Origin: Hymenobacter sp. DG25A | GTDB lineage: Bacteria > Bacteroidota > Bacteroidia > Cytophagales > Hymenobacteraceae | Length of the DNA: 64,000 nucleotides | Direction: 5' to 3' | Assembly: GCF_001280305.1 (NCBI RefSeq) | Contig: NZ_CP012623.1 | Span: 1,488,001-1,552,000, forward strand | Part shown: piece by piece, positions 8,756 to 18,458 of the stretch | How positions within the stretch are numbered: the first letter of the stretch is position 1 | How the letters are laid out: each line of letters opens with the position of its first letter | Notes under the pieces: model-generated | The model's database searches: none | Seen by the model: only the letters and a program-made list of their open reading frames with translations | What the model was told of the DNA's origin: nothing | Translations under genes and position numbers: made by a program

Positions 8756-11713
8756 TTAAAACAGCTTGAGCTGAGACTTGGGCCGACGCAGCACGGCCTG
8801 GGCCTGGGCTACATCTTCGGCGGAAATATCCACCGGACCATTTTCCTCCGGCAACGGGGCTTCGGCGGCGCCCATTCCGCCAGCCGTTGGGCGCGGCAGC
8901 GTGGCCGGACCGCGCTTTTTGGCCACTTCGCGGCGCTCCGGCTCGGGGCCTTCGTCGGTGAGCAGGGTAATCCCGTGCACTTTGAAGTAGTTGAGCTTGT
9001 TGCCCATGGCCTTCCACCCTTTTACGTCGATAAATTCGTGCAGACGAATGGTTTCCGATTCCTTATCGGCTTTTTTATCACGCTGGAGCTTCACTTCCAC
9101 GGCGGGTTCAGGGTTAGCCGTTACGGCCAGCAGCCTGGAGCCTTTGGTTTCGGAGATGAAGATAAAGCGCTTTTCCAGCGTGCTGGTTTCAATCTTAAAC
9201 CGCTTCACGTAGTGGATTTTCGTCTCGCCATCCATATACACCGCGCTTAGCACCGTATCGGGCTCCAGTTTGCGGAGCAGCACGATGTTGGGCACGTCAA
9301 AATGGAGCGCCGGGTCCGGTGACTTCAGCTCGTAGCTGCCATCCTTATACACCACCAGCACCGTGTTATCAGTATCGAAGGTGCCGAGGTAGCGGCCGTG
9401 GCCGGCGGTGTTCAGGCGGCCCACCACACTATCAAAGAACACTTCGCGGCCACCCAGCGTGGAGTCGCCGAGGCTTTTCTGGGTGATTTTCTTGATGGGC
9501 TGCTTGGTGACGATGTTGCCCATGGAGCCCTTGCCTTTGATGGCCAGCTCGGCAAAATCGAAATCAAACTGCTTCACGCGGGCCGGGGCTTTGTCCGAAA
9601 GCTGAATACTCACAATTTCCGACTCCGAGTTGGGGTTGGCGGTGAGGTAAAGCGTTTTGGTGCCCTTGGTGCCTTTGGTCAGGTCGTAGGATTTGTCGCG
9701 GGTGATGCCGGTTACCAGGAAGCGCTTGGCAAAGCTGATGCCGGAGGCGCCATCCTGGTAAATCATGTTGTACACCAGCCGGTCGTCGTTCTTGTTGTAG
9801 ACGCCGGCGTGCAGAATATCCTTGCCCACGAAGGTCTTTTCGGCAATGCGCGTTACCATGAATGTGCCGTCGCGCTTAATGGCAATGATGTCGTCCAAGT
9901 CGGAGCAGTCGCAGATGTATTCTACCAGCTCGTCCTTTTTGAGGCCGTAGCCCACAAAGCCATCCTTGCGGTTGACGTAGAGCTTCTGGTTGGCCACGGC
10001 TACTTTCTGGGCCGTTACCACATCAAAAGTGCGGAGCTGGGTTTTCCGCTCGCGGCCCGCGCCGTACTTCTTCAGCAGCCCTTCGAAATAGTTGATGGCG
10101 TAGCGGGTGAGGTTGGCCATGTGGTCGGCAACTTCCGCCAGCTCGGCTTCCAGGCGCTGAATGTACTCATCGGCCTTAAACCCATCGAACTTGGAAATAC
10201 GCTTGATGCGGATTTCCGTCAGGCGGGTGAGGTCGTCTTCCGTAATGGCACGGCGCAGTACAATGCGCTGGTCGTCGGCCTTAGCCTTCTCCCCTTGCAC
10301 GCGCACAAACTTCTTCAGCCCCTTATCAATGGTCTCCAGGATTTCGGCCCAGGTCTCGCATTCCTCAATTTTGCGGTAGATGCGGTTCTCGATGAAAATC
10401 TTCTCCAAGGAGGCCGAGTGCCACTTTTCCTGCAGCTCATTTTCCCTGATTTCCAGCTCCCGCTCCAGCAGCCGCACCGTTTTCTGGGTGCTCAGGCGCA
10501 GCATGTCCTCCACGCCCACAAAGCGGGGCTTGTCCTCAATGATAACGCAGGTGTTGGGCGAGATGCTGATTTCGCAATCGGTGAAGGCGTAGAGCGCATC
10601 CATGGTCAGATCCGGCGACACGCCCGTGGGCAGGTGCACCTGGATTTCCACTTCGGCCGCCGTGTTATCGACTACCTTTTTGATCTTGATTTTGTTCGCT
10701 TCCGAGGCCTTCACGATGCTTTCCATCAGCGCCGTGGTGGTGGTGCCGTAGGGAATGTCGCGAATGATGAGCATGGTCTTGTCGGCCTTCTCAATGGTGG
10801 CGCGCAGGCGGATTTTCGCCCCGCGCAAGCCCCCGTTGTAGTTGGTAACGTCGCACAGGCCGCCCGTCGGGAAGTCGGGGAACAGCTGGATGTCACGACC
10901 CTTCAGCACGTCGATGCTGGCTTTGCACAGCTCGCGGAAGTTGTGGGGCATGATCTTGGTGCTCAAACCCACGGCAATGCCTTCCACGCCCTGCGCCAGC
11001 AGCAAGGGAAACTTCACGGGCAGGGTAGTCGGTTCGCGCTTGCGGCCGTCGTAGCTCATCTGCCACTCGGTGGTATCGGGGTTGAACACCACATCCAAGG
11101 CAAACTTGCTCAGGCGGGCTTCAATGTAACGGGGAGCAGCTGCGCCGTCGCCGGTGCGGATGTCGCCCCAGTTACCCTGGGTTTCAATCAGCAGGTCTTT
11201 CTGGCCCAGGTTCACCATGGCGTCGCCGATGGAGGCGTCGCCGTGGGGGTGGTACTGCATGGTCTGGCCGATGACGTTGGCTACTTTGTTGAAGCGGCCA
11301 TCGTCCATTTCCTTCATGGCATGCAGAATCCGGCGCTGTACGGGCTTCAGGCCATCCTCAATGGCGGGCACAGCCCGCTCCAAAATGACGTAGCTGGCGT
11401 AGTCCAGAAACCAGTTCTGGTACATGCCGCGCACGGAAGACATATCGTGCACGGCCTCGCCGGGGGCGAATTTGGTGTTCTCTTCGGTTTCTTCCTCTGC
11501 TTCCGGCTCCGCGGTGTCGTCGGCTTCCAGCGCCGATTCCGGCACCAGCTCGCCTGTTTCACTTACGACCAGTTGCTCTTCATCTTCGGATGAAGCGTCT
11601 TCAGCCGAAGGGTTGGACGCGGCCCCAAACTCAAAGGAGTCGCCGGCGCCGAACAAGTTGTTGGGCTGCTCTTCCTGGCTGGGGTCGTCGTGGGGGTTTG
11701 TCTCTTCTGACAC
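8756..11713 (-). CDS. parC: DNA topoisomerase IV subunit A (ParC-type)
   Basis: DNA breakage-reunion subunit of a type IIA topoisomerase. The catalytic Tyr lies in APRYIEARLSKFALD, and the core contains QRRILHAMKEMDDGRFNKVA and YHPHGDASIGDAMVNLGQ. The position of the quinolone-contacting Ser (E. coli ParC Ser80) reads Ala here. An acidic, low-complexity N-terminal extension of about 85 residues precedes the core (SSEDEEQLVV, EPEAEEETEENTK), and the C-terminal part is diverged from E. coli. The start is GTG. It follows parE by 82 nt on the same strand. Bacteroidota annotations often call this protein gyrase/topoisomerase IV subunit A. Confidence 0.9.
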   Translation of the reverse strand: MSEETNPHDDPSQEEQPNNLFGAGDSFEFGAASNPSAEDASSEDEEQLVVSETGELVPESALEADDTAEPEAEEETEENTKFAPGEAVHDMSSVRGMYQNWFLDYASYVILERAVPAIEDGLKPVQRRILHAMKEMDDGRFNKVANVIGQTMQYHPHGDASIGDAMVNLGQKDLLIETQGNWGDIRTGDGAAAPRYIEARLSKFALDVVFNPDTTEWQMSYDGRKREPTTLPVKFPLLLAQGVEGIAVGLSTKIMPHNFRELCKASIDVLKGRDIQLFPDFPTGGLCDVTNYNGGLRGAKIRLRATIEKADKTMLIIRDIPYGTTTTALMESIVKASEANKIKIKKVVDNTAAEVEIQVHLPTGVSPDLTMDALYAFTDCEISISPNTCVIIEDKPRFVGVEDMLRLSTQKTVRLLERELEIRENELQEKWHSASLEKIFIENRIYRKIEECETWAEILETIDKGLKKFVRVQGEKAKADDQRIVLRRAITEDDLTRLTEIRIKRISKFDGFKADEYIQRLEAELAEVADHMANLTRYAINYFEGLLKKYGAGRERKTQLRTFDVVTAQKVAVANQKLYVNRKDGFVGYGLKKDELVEYICDCSDLDDIIAIKRDGTFMVTRIAEKTFVGKDILHAGVYNKNDDRLVYNMIYQDGASGISFAKRFLVTGITRDKSYDLTKGTKGTKTLYLTANPNSESEIVSIQLSDKAPARVKQFDFDFAELAIKGKGSMGNIVTKQPIKKITQKSLGDSTLGGREVFFDSVVGRLNTAGHGRYLGTFDTDNTVLVVYKDGSYELKSPDPALHFDVPNIVLLRKLEPDTVLSAVYMDGETKIHYVKRFKIETSTLEKRFIFISETKGSRLLAVTANPEPAVEVKLQRDKKADKESETIRLHEFIDVKGWKAMGNKLNYFKVHGITLLTDEGPEPERREVAKKRGPATLPRPTAGGMGAAEAPLPEENGPVDISAEDVAQAQAVLRRPKSQLKLF

Positions 11714-11795
11714 AGTAGGGTTGTGGCGCTTGCCACGGTTATTGTTCTTGTACCTCTCTCCTGCCGGCTTTTTGGCAAAGCAGAAGGTTTAAAAA

Positions 11796-13733
11796 TTACG
11801 CTAAATCGGCTTCAGCTACTTCTTCCACGGGCAGCACATCAGAAGTTACCAGGTCTTTTTCCAGACGCAGGTTGTCGATGATGAAGTTCTGACGGTCGGG
11901 GGTGTTTTTGCCCATGTAGTAAGTGAGCACCTGGTGAATGCTGCGCTCCGACTGCAAGATGACGGGTTCCAGGCGAATATTCTCGCCAATGAATTTACCG
12001 AATTCTTCGGGCGAGATTTCACCCAGGCCTTTAAAGCGGGTGATTTCGGGGTTGCGGCCCAGCTGGCGCATGGCCTGCTGCTTTTCCTGCTCGTTGTAGC
12101 AGTAAATGGTGGTTTTCTTGTTCCGCACCCGGAACAGCGGCGTTTCCAGGATATAAACGTGCCCGTTGCGGACCAGATCCGGGAAGAACTGCAGGAAGAA
12201 CGTAAGCAGCAACAGGCGGATGTGCATACCGTCCACATCGGCATCGGTAGCAATAACCACGCGGTTGTAGCGCAGGTTTTCAATGCCTTCTTCGATGTTG
12301 AGGGCGTGCTGCAGCAGGTTCAGCTCCTCGTTTTCATACACAATCTTCTTCTTCAGCCCGAAGCAGTTCAGGGGCTTGCCACGCAGGGAGAAAACGGCTT
12401 CCGTTTCCACGTTGCGGCTCTTGGTGATGGAGCCCGAAGCGGAGTCGCCCTCGGTAATGAACAAGGTGGCCAGCTCTCCCTGGCCGGGCTTGCCTTCGCC
12501 CAGGTGGAAGCGGCAGTCGCGCAGCTTGCGGTTGTGCAGGTTGGCTTTTTTGGCGCGCTGGTTGGCCAGCTTTTTTACGCCGGCCATGTCCTTCCGCTCC
12601 CGCTCACTCTGCATAATGCGTTTGAGCAGGGCTTCGGCCGTTGCCGGGTTTTTGTGCAGATAGTTATCGAGGTGCTCCTTAACGTAGTCCAGAATGAAGC
12701 CACGCACCGTGGGGCCGTCGGGGCCCATGTTCATGGAGCCCAGCTTGGTTTTGGTCTGACTTTCAAACACGGGCTCCTGCACACGCACCGAAATAGCGGC
12801 CACAATGGAGCCGCGAATGTCGGCGGCATCAAACTCCTTCTTATAGAACTCCCGGATGGTTTTCACCACCGCCTCGCGGAAGGCGGCCAGGTGGGTACCG
12901 CCCTGGGTGGTGTACTGGCCGTTTACGAAGCTGTAGTACTCCTCACCGTAGTCGTTGCCGTGCGTGAGGGCCAGCTCAATATCCTCGCCCTTCAGGTGAA
13001 TAATGGGGTAGCGCAGGCTCTCCGGGTCGGCTTTGCGGGCCAGCAGGTCCAAGAGGCCGTTTTCAGAATAGAACTTCTGGCCGTTGAAGTTGATGGTGAG
13101 GCCCGCGTTCAGGTACACGTAGTTCCAGATCTGGCTTTCCAGAAACTCCGGGATAAAGCGGTAGTTGCGGAAAATGGTGTCGTCGGGCTGGAAGGTGATT
13201 TGCGTGCCGTTACGCTGGCTGGTTTTCTGGGGCTTGGGGTCCTGCACCAACTGACCCTGACTAAACTCCGCCGACTTCATGATGCCCTCGCGGACGCTCT
13301 GCACCAAAAAATAATTGCTCAGGGCGTTAACCGCTTTGGTACCCACGCCGTTCAAGCCCACAGATTTCTGAAAAACTTTGCTGTCGTACTTACCGCCCGT
13401 GTTAATCTTGCTGACAACATCTACTACCTTACCCAGCGGAATGCCCCGGCCGTAGTCGCGCACCTGCACCCGGTGGTCGGAAATCTTGATATCGATAGTG
13501 CGGCCGTGACCCATCACGTGCTCATCAATCGAGTTATCAATCACTTCCTTTACCAGCACGTAGATACCGTCATCGTAGGCAGACCCGTCGCCGAGCTTGC
13601 CGATGTACATGCCGGGCCGCAGACGGATATGCTCGCGCCAGTCCAGGGAGCGGATACTATCCTCATTGTAGCCGTGGTCGGGGGTAGTGCTGGGAGTGAG
13701 TTCTTCGGCTGCCATGTGGTAATCAGAATTCAA
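11796..13733 (-). CDS. parE: DNA topoisomerase IV subunit B (ParE-type)
   Basis: ATPase subunit. GHKL ATP-binding motifs are visible ([38 protein letters not shown]), as are the transducer and the Toprim domain ([31 protein letters not shown]). Length 645 matches ParE rather than GyrB. An alternative ATG six codons in (MAAEEL) is equally possible. It is transcribed divergently from the AI-2E-type permease across about 175 nt. Confidence 0.93.
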   Translation of the reverse strand: MNSDYHMAAEELTPSTTPDHGYNEDSIRSLDWREHIRLRPGMYIGKLGDGSAYDDGIYVLVKEVIDNSIDEHVMGHGRTIDIKISDHRVQVRDYGRGIPLGKVVDVVSKINTGGKYDSKVFQKSVGLNGVGTKAVNALSNYFLVQSVREGIMKSAEFSQGQLVQDPKPQKTSQRNGTQITFQPDDTIFRNYRFIPEFLESQIWNYVYLNAGLTINFNGQKFYSENGLLDLLARKADPESLRYPIIHLKGEDIELALTHGNDYGEEYYSFVNGQYTTQGGTHLAAFREAVVKTIREFYKKEFDAADIRGSIVAAISVRVQEPVFESQTKTKLGSMNMGPDGPTVRGFILDYVKEHLDNYLHKNPATAEALLKRIMQSERERKDMAGVKKLANQRAKKANLHNRKLRDCRFHLGEGKPGQGELATLFITEGDSASGSITKSRNVETEAVFSLRGKPLNCFGLKKKIVYENEELNLLQHALNIEEGIENLRYNRVVIATDADVDGMHIRLLLLTFFLQFFPDLVRNGHVYILETPLFRVRNKKTTIYCYNEQEKQQAMRQLGRNPEITRFKGLGEISPEEFGKFIGENIRLEPVILQSERSIHQVLTYYMGKNTPDRQNFIIDNLRLEKDLVTSDVLPVEEVAEADLA

Positions 13734-13909
13734 ATTTGAGGTAAAATAACGCAGAAAATTGAGTTTTTCCGCGTTTCATGCAAGCTATATTTTTTAGCAA
13801 ATTCAACTCTTCCGAACTTCACTTTTTTAGTAAAAGTTCCTGCATAAAGGGCAAAATAAGCTTTAAACTCTTCTCCAACCTCCTTTTGCCATCCCAATAA
13901 ACTTAGCAA

Positions 13910-15097
13910 ATGCTTCCTCCCTCTACCCAACCCCGCTTGCCCAGCACTGCGCACAAGCCTACTTCGGAGGTCAGGCAGACTCCCATTGTGCAGTATGCTT
14001 TTCTGCTGATTGCCGCAGTGCTCACGGTGTATTCGCTCAAAGTGCTGGATGATGTACTCCTTCCCCTGCTCTTTTCGGCCTTGTTTACGCTGTTGCTGCT
14101 GCCCATCAGCCGGTGGCTGGAGGGGCGCGGCGTGCCCCGCATTCTGGCTATTATTATGTGCCTGTTGCTGATGGCCCTGCTGTTTGCCGGCATTATCTTG
14201 GGCTTTGCCTCGCAGCTGACGCAGTTTAAGAGTGAGCTACCCAAGCTGCAGGAAAAGCTCTTCCAGGTTTTCCACCAGTTTCAGGACTGGGCCAGCCAGC
14301 GCTTCGGCATCGACCCTATTTCGGACGAGGAGCTGAAGCAATCTACCATGAAGTCCCTGAAAAAGGACAGCGGCAGCTACCTCAACACCACGTTTAAGAC
14401 CACCTCGGCGGTAGTCAGCAACCTGCTGCAGGTGCCCATCTACATCTTCTGCTTTCTGTACTACCGCGACCATCTGCGCCAGTTTATGTTCCGGTTTGTG
14501 TCGCCGGATAAGCGCACCACCGTGCTCAATACCGTGGATAATATTCAGACGGTGGTGCAGGCCTACATTTCCGGGCTGTTTAAGGTGATTGTGGTAGTGG
14601 CTATTCTGAATGGCATCGGGCTGCTGGCTTTGCAGGTGAAGTTTGCCATCTTCTTCGCCATTTTCGCCTCGGTGCTGGCCGTTATTCCCTACATCGGCAT
14701 TATGATTGGAGCCAGCGTGCCAGCCATTATTACGCTGGTGGAAACCGGCTCCCCGCTGCACGCGGCCGCCGTGGTAGGCGTTTTTGCCATTGTGCAGTTT
14801 CTGGAGGGCAATTTTATCACGCCTATGATTACCGGCTCCCAGGTAAGCATCAACCCCATGGCCGCCATTATTGCGCTGGTGCTGGGGGCAGAGTTGTGGG
14901 GCACCCCGGGCATGATTCTGAGCATTCCGCTGATTGCGGTAGTGAAAGTGATTCTGGATGCCAGCAAAATCACGGAGCCCTGGGGCTTCTTGCTGGGCGA
15001 TATTGCCGAAGGTGAGGATAATATCAAGAGTGTGGCCGGCGGCGAGCCGGGCTTCTTTACCCGACTTTGGCACCGTATTAAGGGACAGGAATCGTAA
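13910..15097 (+). CDS. AI-2E family transporter (PerM/YdbI-like permease)
   Basis: Polytopic inner-membrane protein of 395 residues with about eight transmembrane helices: pairs at 25-70 and 75-105, an extended soluble segment (KLQEKLFQVFHQFQDWASQR), then helices around 155-340. The signature PYIGIMIGASVPAIITL and the loop QFLEGNFITPMITGSQVSINP are typical of the AI-2E transporter family. Despite the name, substrates of most members are unknown and some act as ion/proton antiporters. Single gene with its own terminator. Confidence 0.88.
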   Translation: MLPPSTQPRLPSTAHKPTSEVRQTPIVQYAFLLIAAVLTVYSLKVLDDVLLPLLFSALFTLLLLPISRWLEGRGVPRILAIIMCLLLMALLFAGIILGFASQLTQFKSELPKLQEKLFQVFHQFQDWASQRFGIDPISDEELKQSTMKSLKKDSGSYLNTTFKTTSAVVSNLLQVPIYIFCFLYYRDHLRQFMFRFVSPDKRTTVLNTVDNIQTVVQAYISGLFKVIVVVAILNGIGLLALQVKFAIFFAIFASVLAVIPYIGIMIGASVPAIITLVETGSPLHAAAVVGVFAIVQFLEGNFITPMITGSQVSINPMAAIIALVLGAELWGTPGMILSIPLIAVVKVILDASKITEPWGFLLGDIAEGEDNIKSVAGGEPGFFTRLWHRIKGQES

Positions 15098-15123
15098 CCC
15101 GCACCTAAGCCAGCCAGTATAAC

Positions 15124-15168
15124 AAAGCACGCTTCGCGCAGGATTATGCCTGCCGGGCGTGCTTTTTT
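15124..15168 (+). terminator. Terminator after AI-2E-type permease gene
   Basis: AAAGCACGC / GCGTGCTTT stem with an inner GCAGG/CCTGC hairpin and a T6 tract. Confidence 0.85.
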
Positions 15169-15192
15169 ATTTATCTACTCACTTAACTATTC

Positions 15193-15672
15193 ATGCTTAT
15201 GTCAGCCTTAACTGCACCTGCCGCCCGGGCCTTTAATGACCTGGTTGAAATAAATAAAACTGCTACCAAAGGCTACCAAGAAGCCGCTGAGGGCGTAACC
15301 GACCCCCAGCTGCGCTCTGAGTTGAGCAAGTTCAGCCAGCAGCGCGCCAAGTTTGCTTCTGAGCTGGAACAGAAAGCCCGCCAGTGGGGCGTTAACACCA
15401 AACAAGAAGGCACCGTGGAAGGGGCTTTGACGGACGCCGCCGCCGCCCTGCACCGGGGCTGGATCAACATTAAATCAGCCGTGACGGGCCACAACGACTC
15501 CGCCATTCTGGGTGAGTGCGAAACCGGTGATGCCACGGCCCTGCAGGCCTACGAAACGGCTCTGCGCTCCAGTGATTTGCCCGTTGAAGCCCGCAGCGTG
15601 ATTCAAAAACAGCACGGCGACATCCTGTCGGCTAAAAACTGGGTGACCCAGCAAAAAGGCCGCGTTAAATAA
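15193..15672 (+). CDS. PA2169-type four-helix-bundle protein (DUF2383)
   Basis: Soluble 159-residue helical protein. FNDLVEINKTATKGYQEAAE, LRSELSKFSQQRAKFASEL and the C-terminal VIQKQHGDILSAKNWVTQQ match the PA2169/DUF2383 family, a ferritin-like four-helix bundle that often responds to stress. No full di-iron ExxH set is evident by eye, so metal binding is unproven. Two ATG codons (15193, 15199) are possible starts. It has its own terminator. Confidence 0.82.
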   Translation: MLMSALTAPAARAFNDLVEINKTATKGYQEAAEGVTDPQLRSELSKFSQQRAKFASELEQKARQWGVNTKQEGTVEGALTDAAAALHRGWINIKSAVTGHNDSAILGECETGDATALQAYETALRSSDLPVEARSVIQKQHGDILSAKNWVTQQKGRVK

Positions 15673-15697
15673 GCGGTTCACTTTCAAAGCTGAATAT

Positions 15698-15727
15698 AAA
15701 AAGCCTGCCCCTTGGGTGGGCTTTTTT
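15698..15727 (+). terminator. Terminator after DUF2383 gene
   Basis: AAAAAGCCTGCCC / GGGTGGGCTTTTT stem with two G-T wobbles and T-tract. Confidence 0.8.
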
Positions 15728-15792
15728 GCTTTACGGTTAGTTAATTACCGCCGCTGATATCGAACAAAAATGGCTGCAACCTTTGGATGGGT

Positions 15793-15800
15793 TATCTTTG
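15793..15800 (+). promoter_or_regulatory. -7 promoter element upstream of the exonuclease/GIY-YIG gene
   Basis: TATCTTTG, exact match to TAnnTTTG, 46 nt before the TTG start. No TTG at the right distance for a -33 element. Confidence 0.55.
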
Positions 15801-15846
15801 TTACCAATCTGCTTAGCATTGTTCATTACCTGATACCGCGCCGCTT

Positions 15847-17328
15847 TTGTACGCCATTATTGACCTTGAAACAACCGGCGGACAGCCTGCCCAGGACCGG
15901 ATTACGGAAATAGCCATCTTCATTCATGATGGTGAAAAAGTGGTGGATCAGTTTGATACGCTGCTAAATCCTGGGCGGCCTATCCCCTTCTTCATCTCCC
16001 AGCTCACGGGCATTACCGATGATATGGTGCGGGATGCGCCCAAGTTTCATGAGGTGGCGCGCAAAGTGGTGGAAATGACGGAGGGCTGCGTGTTTGTGGC
16101 CCACAACGTGCGCTTCGATTACTCCTTTATGAAAAAGGAGTTTGCTGACTTAGGCTTTAACTACTCGCGCAAAACGCTGTGCACCGTGCGCCTGAGCCGC
16201 TCCCTGATACCGGGGCAGCCCAGCTACAGCCTGGGCAAGCTGTGCCAGAACATTGGCATTCCGCTTAACGGCCGCCACCGCGCCGCCGGCGACGCCGCCG
16301 CTACGGCCATTCTCTTCGACCGGCTGCTGAAGATTACGCAGCAGGAAGACGCCCTTACGAACCCCACCATTAGCCCCGCCGATACCCTGGCGGCCCTGGA
16401 TATATCTGCCCCGGCCGGCAACCGCCCCGCCGCCAAGCAGCCCTCGCCCCGCAAAGTGAAAGCTGTGCAGGATGCCATTAAAACGGCGCTGCTGCCGCCC
16501 AACATCACCCCCCAGAAGGTAGCCGCGCTACCCCAGTCGGCGGGGGTGTATTACTTCCATAATGAGCAGGGGGAGGTAATTTATGTGGGCAAGAGCATCA
16601 ACATCTACAAGCGCATTCAGCAGCACTTCGCCGTCGATTACAAGTCGCGCAAGAGCATTGAGTTCAAGAATTCGATATCGGACATTACCTGGGAGCTGAC
16701 GGGCTCGGAGCTGGTGGCGCTGTTGTATGAGTCGCACGAAATCAAGCGCATGAAACCGCTGTATAACCGCCAGCAGCGGCGCTCGGTGTTTCCGGCGGGC
16801 ATTTTCCTGCGCACCGATGAGCAGGGCTATAAGCATTTGTACTACGGCCGCGCCGATGACCACGCCGAATCCCATCCGCTGATTGCCCTGGGCAACCAGT
16901 ACAAAGCCAAAGGCTTTCTATTCCATAAAGTATCCAAGTTCAACCTCTGCCAGAAGCTCTGCGACTTGTATAAAACCCAGGGCTCCTGCTTTGACTACCA
17001 GGTGCACCGCTGCAAGGGCGCCTGCCTGGGCCTTGAGCCCCCGGAAGAATACAACCTGCGCGTAGAGGAAGCCATTGAGTCGTTCACCTACGAGCACGGC
17101 TCGTTCGTGGTGATGGGCCAGGGCCGGCGCGAGGATGAGAAAAGCCTGGTGGTGGTAGAGAACGGGCGCTATCTGGGGTTTGGCTACGTGGATGAAACCT
17201 TCACGGCCCGCCGCCTCGATGATTTTAAGCTGGCTATTACCCGCTACAACGACAATAAGGACGTGCAGCAGATTATCCGGCAGTACCTGCGCACCAAGCA
17301 TAAAGACAAGGTGAAGGTGTTTCGGTAA
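15847..17328 (+). CDS. DnaQ-like 3'-5' exonuclease fused to UvrC-like GIY-YIG nuclease
   Basis: Two-nuclease fusion of 493 residues. Residues 1-165 are a DEDDh exonuclease (MYAIIDLETTGG; VFVAHNVRFDYSFM; HRAAGDAAAT with the final His/Asp). After a linker, residues about 220-300 form a GIY-YIG domain (SAGVYYFHNEQGEVIYVGKS, KRIQQH). A cysteine cluster follows (CQKLC, QGSC, HRCKGACLG) whose last spacings (8 and 4) match the UvrC [4Fe-4S] ligands. DNA repair or excision is the likely role, parallel to the Cho/UvrC incision step. The start is TTG: there is no in-frame ATG before the conserved DLETTG and a stop lies 33 nt upstream. Confidence 0.88.
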   Translation: MYAIIDLETTGGQPAQDRITEIAIFIHDGEKVVDQFDTLLNPGRPIPFFISQLTGITDDMVRDAPKFHEVARKVVEMTEGCVFVAHNVRFDYSFMKKEFADLGFNYSRKTLCTVRLSRSLIPGQPSYSLGKLCQNIGIPLNGRHRAAGDAAATAILFDRLLKITQQEDALTNPTISPADTLAALDISAPAGNRPAAKQPSPRKVKAVQDAIKTALLPPNITPQKVAALPQSAGVYYFHNEQGEVIYVGKSINIYKRIQQHFAVDYKSRKSIEFKNSISDITWELTGSELVALLYESHEIKRMKPLYNRQQRRSVFPAGIFLRTDEQGYKHLYYGRADDHAESHPLIALGNQYKAKGFLFHKVSKFNLCQKLCDLYKTQGSCFDYQVHRCKGACLGLEPPEEYNLRVEEAIESFTYEHGSFVVMGQGRREDEKSLVVVENGRYLGFGYVDETFTARRLDDFKLAITRYNDNKDVQQIIRQYLRTKHKDKVKVFR

Positions 17329-17478
17329 TGATTTATTAATCAACCGGTAAAGCAACCTTTCAAAGCCTTTGGGTATCCTTGGTCTGTTTTCAATAAGGCA
17401 AGTGAGAGCCCGCAAAAAAACGGTATCTTCCTGTGCCAACTCCGGTCTGGTTGGTCCCTACACCTAATTGCCCTGGTT

Positions 17479-17946
17479 ATGTCGGTACTTTACAACACCA
17501 CGTATCTGCGCGTTCATTATGATGGCTTCGCGCACGCGCTGGAATCTGAATGGTTAAGGCCACCAACCAGCGAAGAGTTGCGCACGGGTTTGCAGATTGG
17601 GCTGGAGCTGGCCCGCGAATACCATGTGCGGGCTTGGATCAGCAATCTGCGACAGATGCCGGGCATCAGCCTGGAAGATGAAATCTGGGTCCGGACGGTA
17701 TGGTTTGCGCAGTTTATTCAGCTAGATATCACCCACATGGCCATTGTAGAATCCCGCAGCCAGTCAATCCGCTCGGGGGTGGTGGAGTTACTGGAGCGGG
17801 CCGGTCAGTTGGCCCCCCTTAGTACCGGATATTTTGCCAACCGGGCAGCGGCCCGCAACTGGGTTATGGGAGGGCAGCTTATTCCCGGGCAACCATTACA
17901 CTCCATCCCAAACCCCGGCCTGTCTGATCACCGGGCCGGTCTGTAA
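17479..17946 (+). CDS. STAS/SpoIIAA-like hypothetical protein
   Basis: Unrecognised 155-residue soluble protein. The N-terminal strands (YLRVHYDG, ALESEWLRP), a helix (LRTGLQIGLELAREYHV), then AWISNLRQMP and a Trp-bearing helix (IWVRTVWFAQF) follow the same plan as the next gene and the one at 2335. The C-terminal 25 residues are Pro/Gly-rich and probably disordered. Tandem with 18015 (68-nt gap). The fold assignment is inference from pattern only. Confidence 0.6.
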   Translation: MSVLYNTTYLRVHYDGFAHALESEWLRPPTSEELRTGLQIGLELAREYHVRAWISNLRQMPGISLEDEIWVRTVWFAQFIQLDITHMAIVESRSQSIRSGVVELLERAGQLAPLSTGYFANRAAARNWVMGGQLIPGQPLHSIPNPGLSDHRAGL

Positions 17947-18014
17947 GCACAGGGCACCTCGCCCAGACTTACTTCTAATGCCGTTACGGCTGCCTTCGCA
18001 GCGCATTAATTTCA

Positions 18015-18446
18015 ATGCCCACTACTCCTGCCCCAGGCTTCAACTCCGATTACCTGACCATTACCTTCCGTCCGGATTTACAACTGCTGGCGCTACGGTG
18101 GCTGCGGGATGTAACATTTAACGAGTTGCAGGCCGGCTTTCAGGCTGCCCGCGAGGCAGCGCGGGCCGTTGGGGCCACGCGCTGGCTGATTGATGTGCGC
18201 CGCCGCCTGGAGCTGGATGCAGTGCCCTCCACCTGGGTGGCCAACCAACTCTTGCCGATGGTAGCCGCTGAGCTGCCCGGCACTCTGCAGATAGCCTACC
18301 TGATAGCCCCGGCGCGCCAGGAGGCAATTAATACGGTACCTGATCTAAAAAACGCTGTGCTGCAGGCACAGGCTACCGCCCAGCCCTACCGCTTGCAGGT
18401 TTTTATTGATGAAGGGGTAGCTGTGCGTTGGGTTTGCTCGCTTTAA
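18015..18446 (+). CDS. STAS/SpoIIAA-like hypothetical protein
   Basis: Soluble protein of 143 residues, diverged tandem paralog of its neighbour. YLTITFRPD, LLALRWLRDVTFNELQAGFQ, TRWLIDVRRRLELD and STWVANQLLPMV correspond segment by segment. No catalytic motif or signal is visible. It ends 12 nt from the convergent kinase-like lipoprotein gene, with no terminator between them. Confidence 0.6.
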   Translation: MPTTPAPGFNSDYLTITFRPDLQLLALRWLRDVTFNELQAGFQAAREAARAVGATRWLIDVRRRLELDAVPSTWVANQLLPMVAAELPGTLQIAYLIAPARQEAINTVPDLKNAVLQAQATAQPYRLQVFIDEGVAVRWVCSL

Positions 18447-18458
18447 CCTGCCAGCGCC

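Noticed and set aside
9398..11593. 731-codon open frame on the plus strand
   Set aside because: Antisense to parC. The encoded sequence is His/Gly/Val-rich without recognisable domains and arises from GC-skewed codon use of the real gene.
11934..13739. 601-codon open frame on the plus strand
   Set aside because: Antisense to parE, which has complete GHKL and Toprim motifs.
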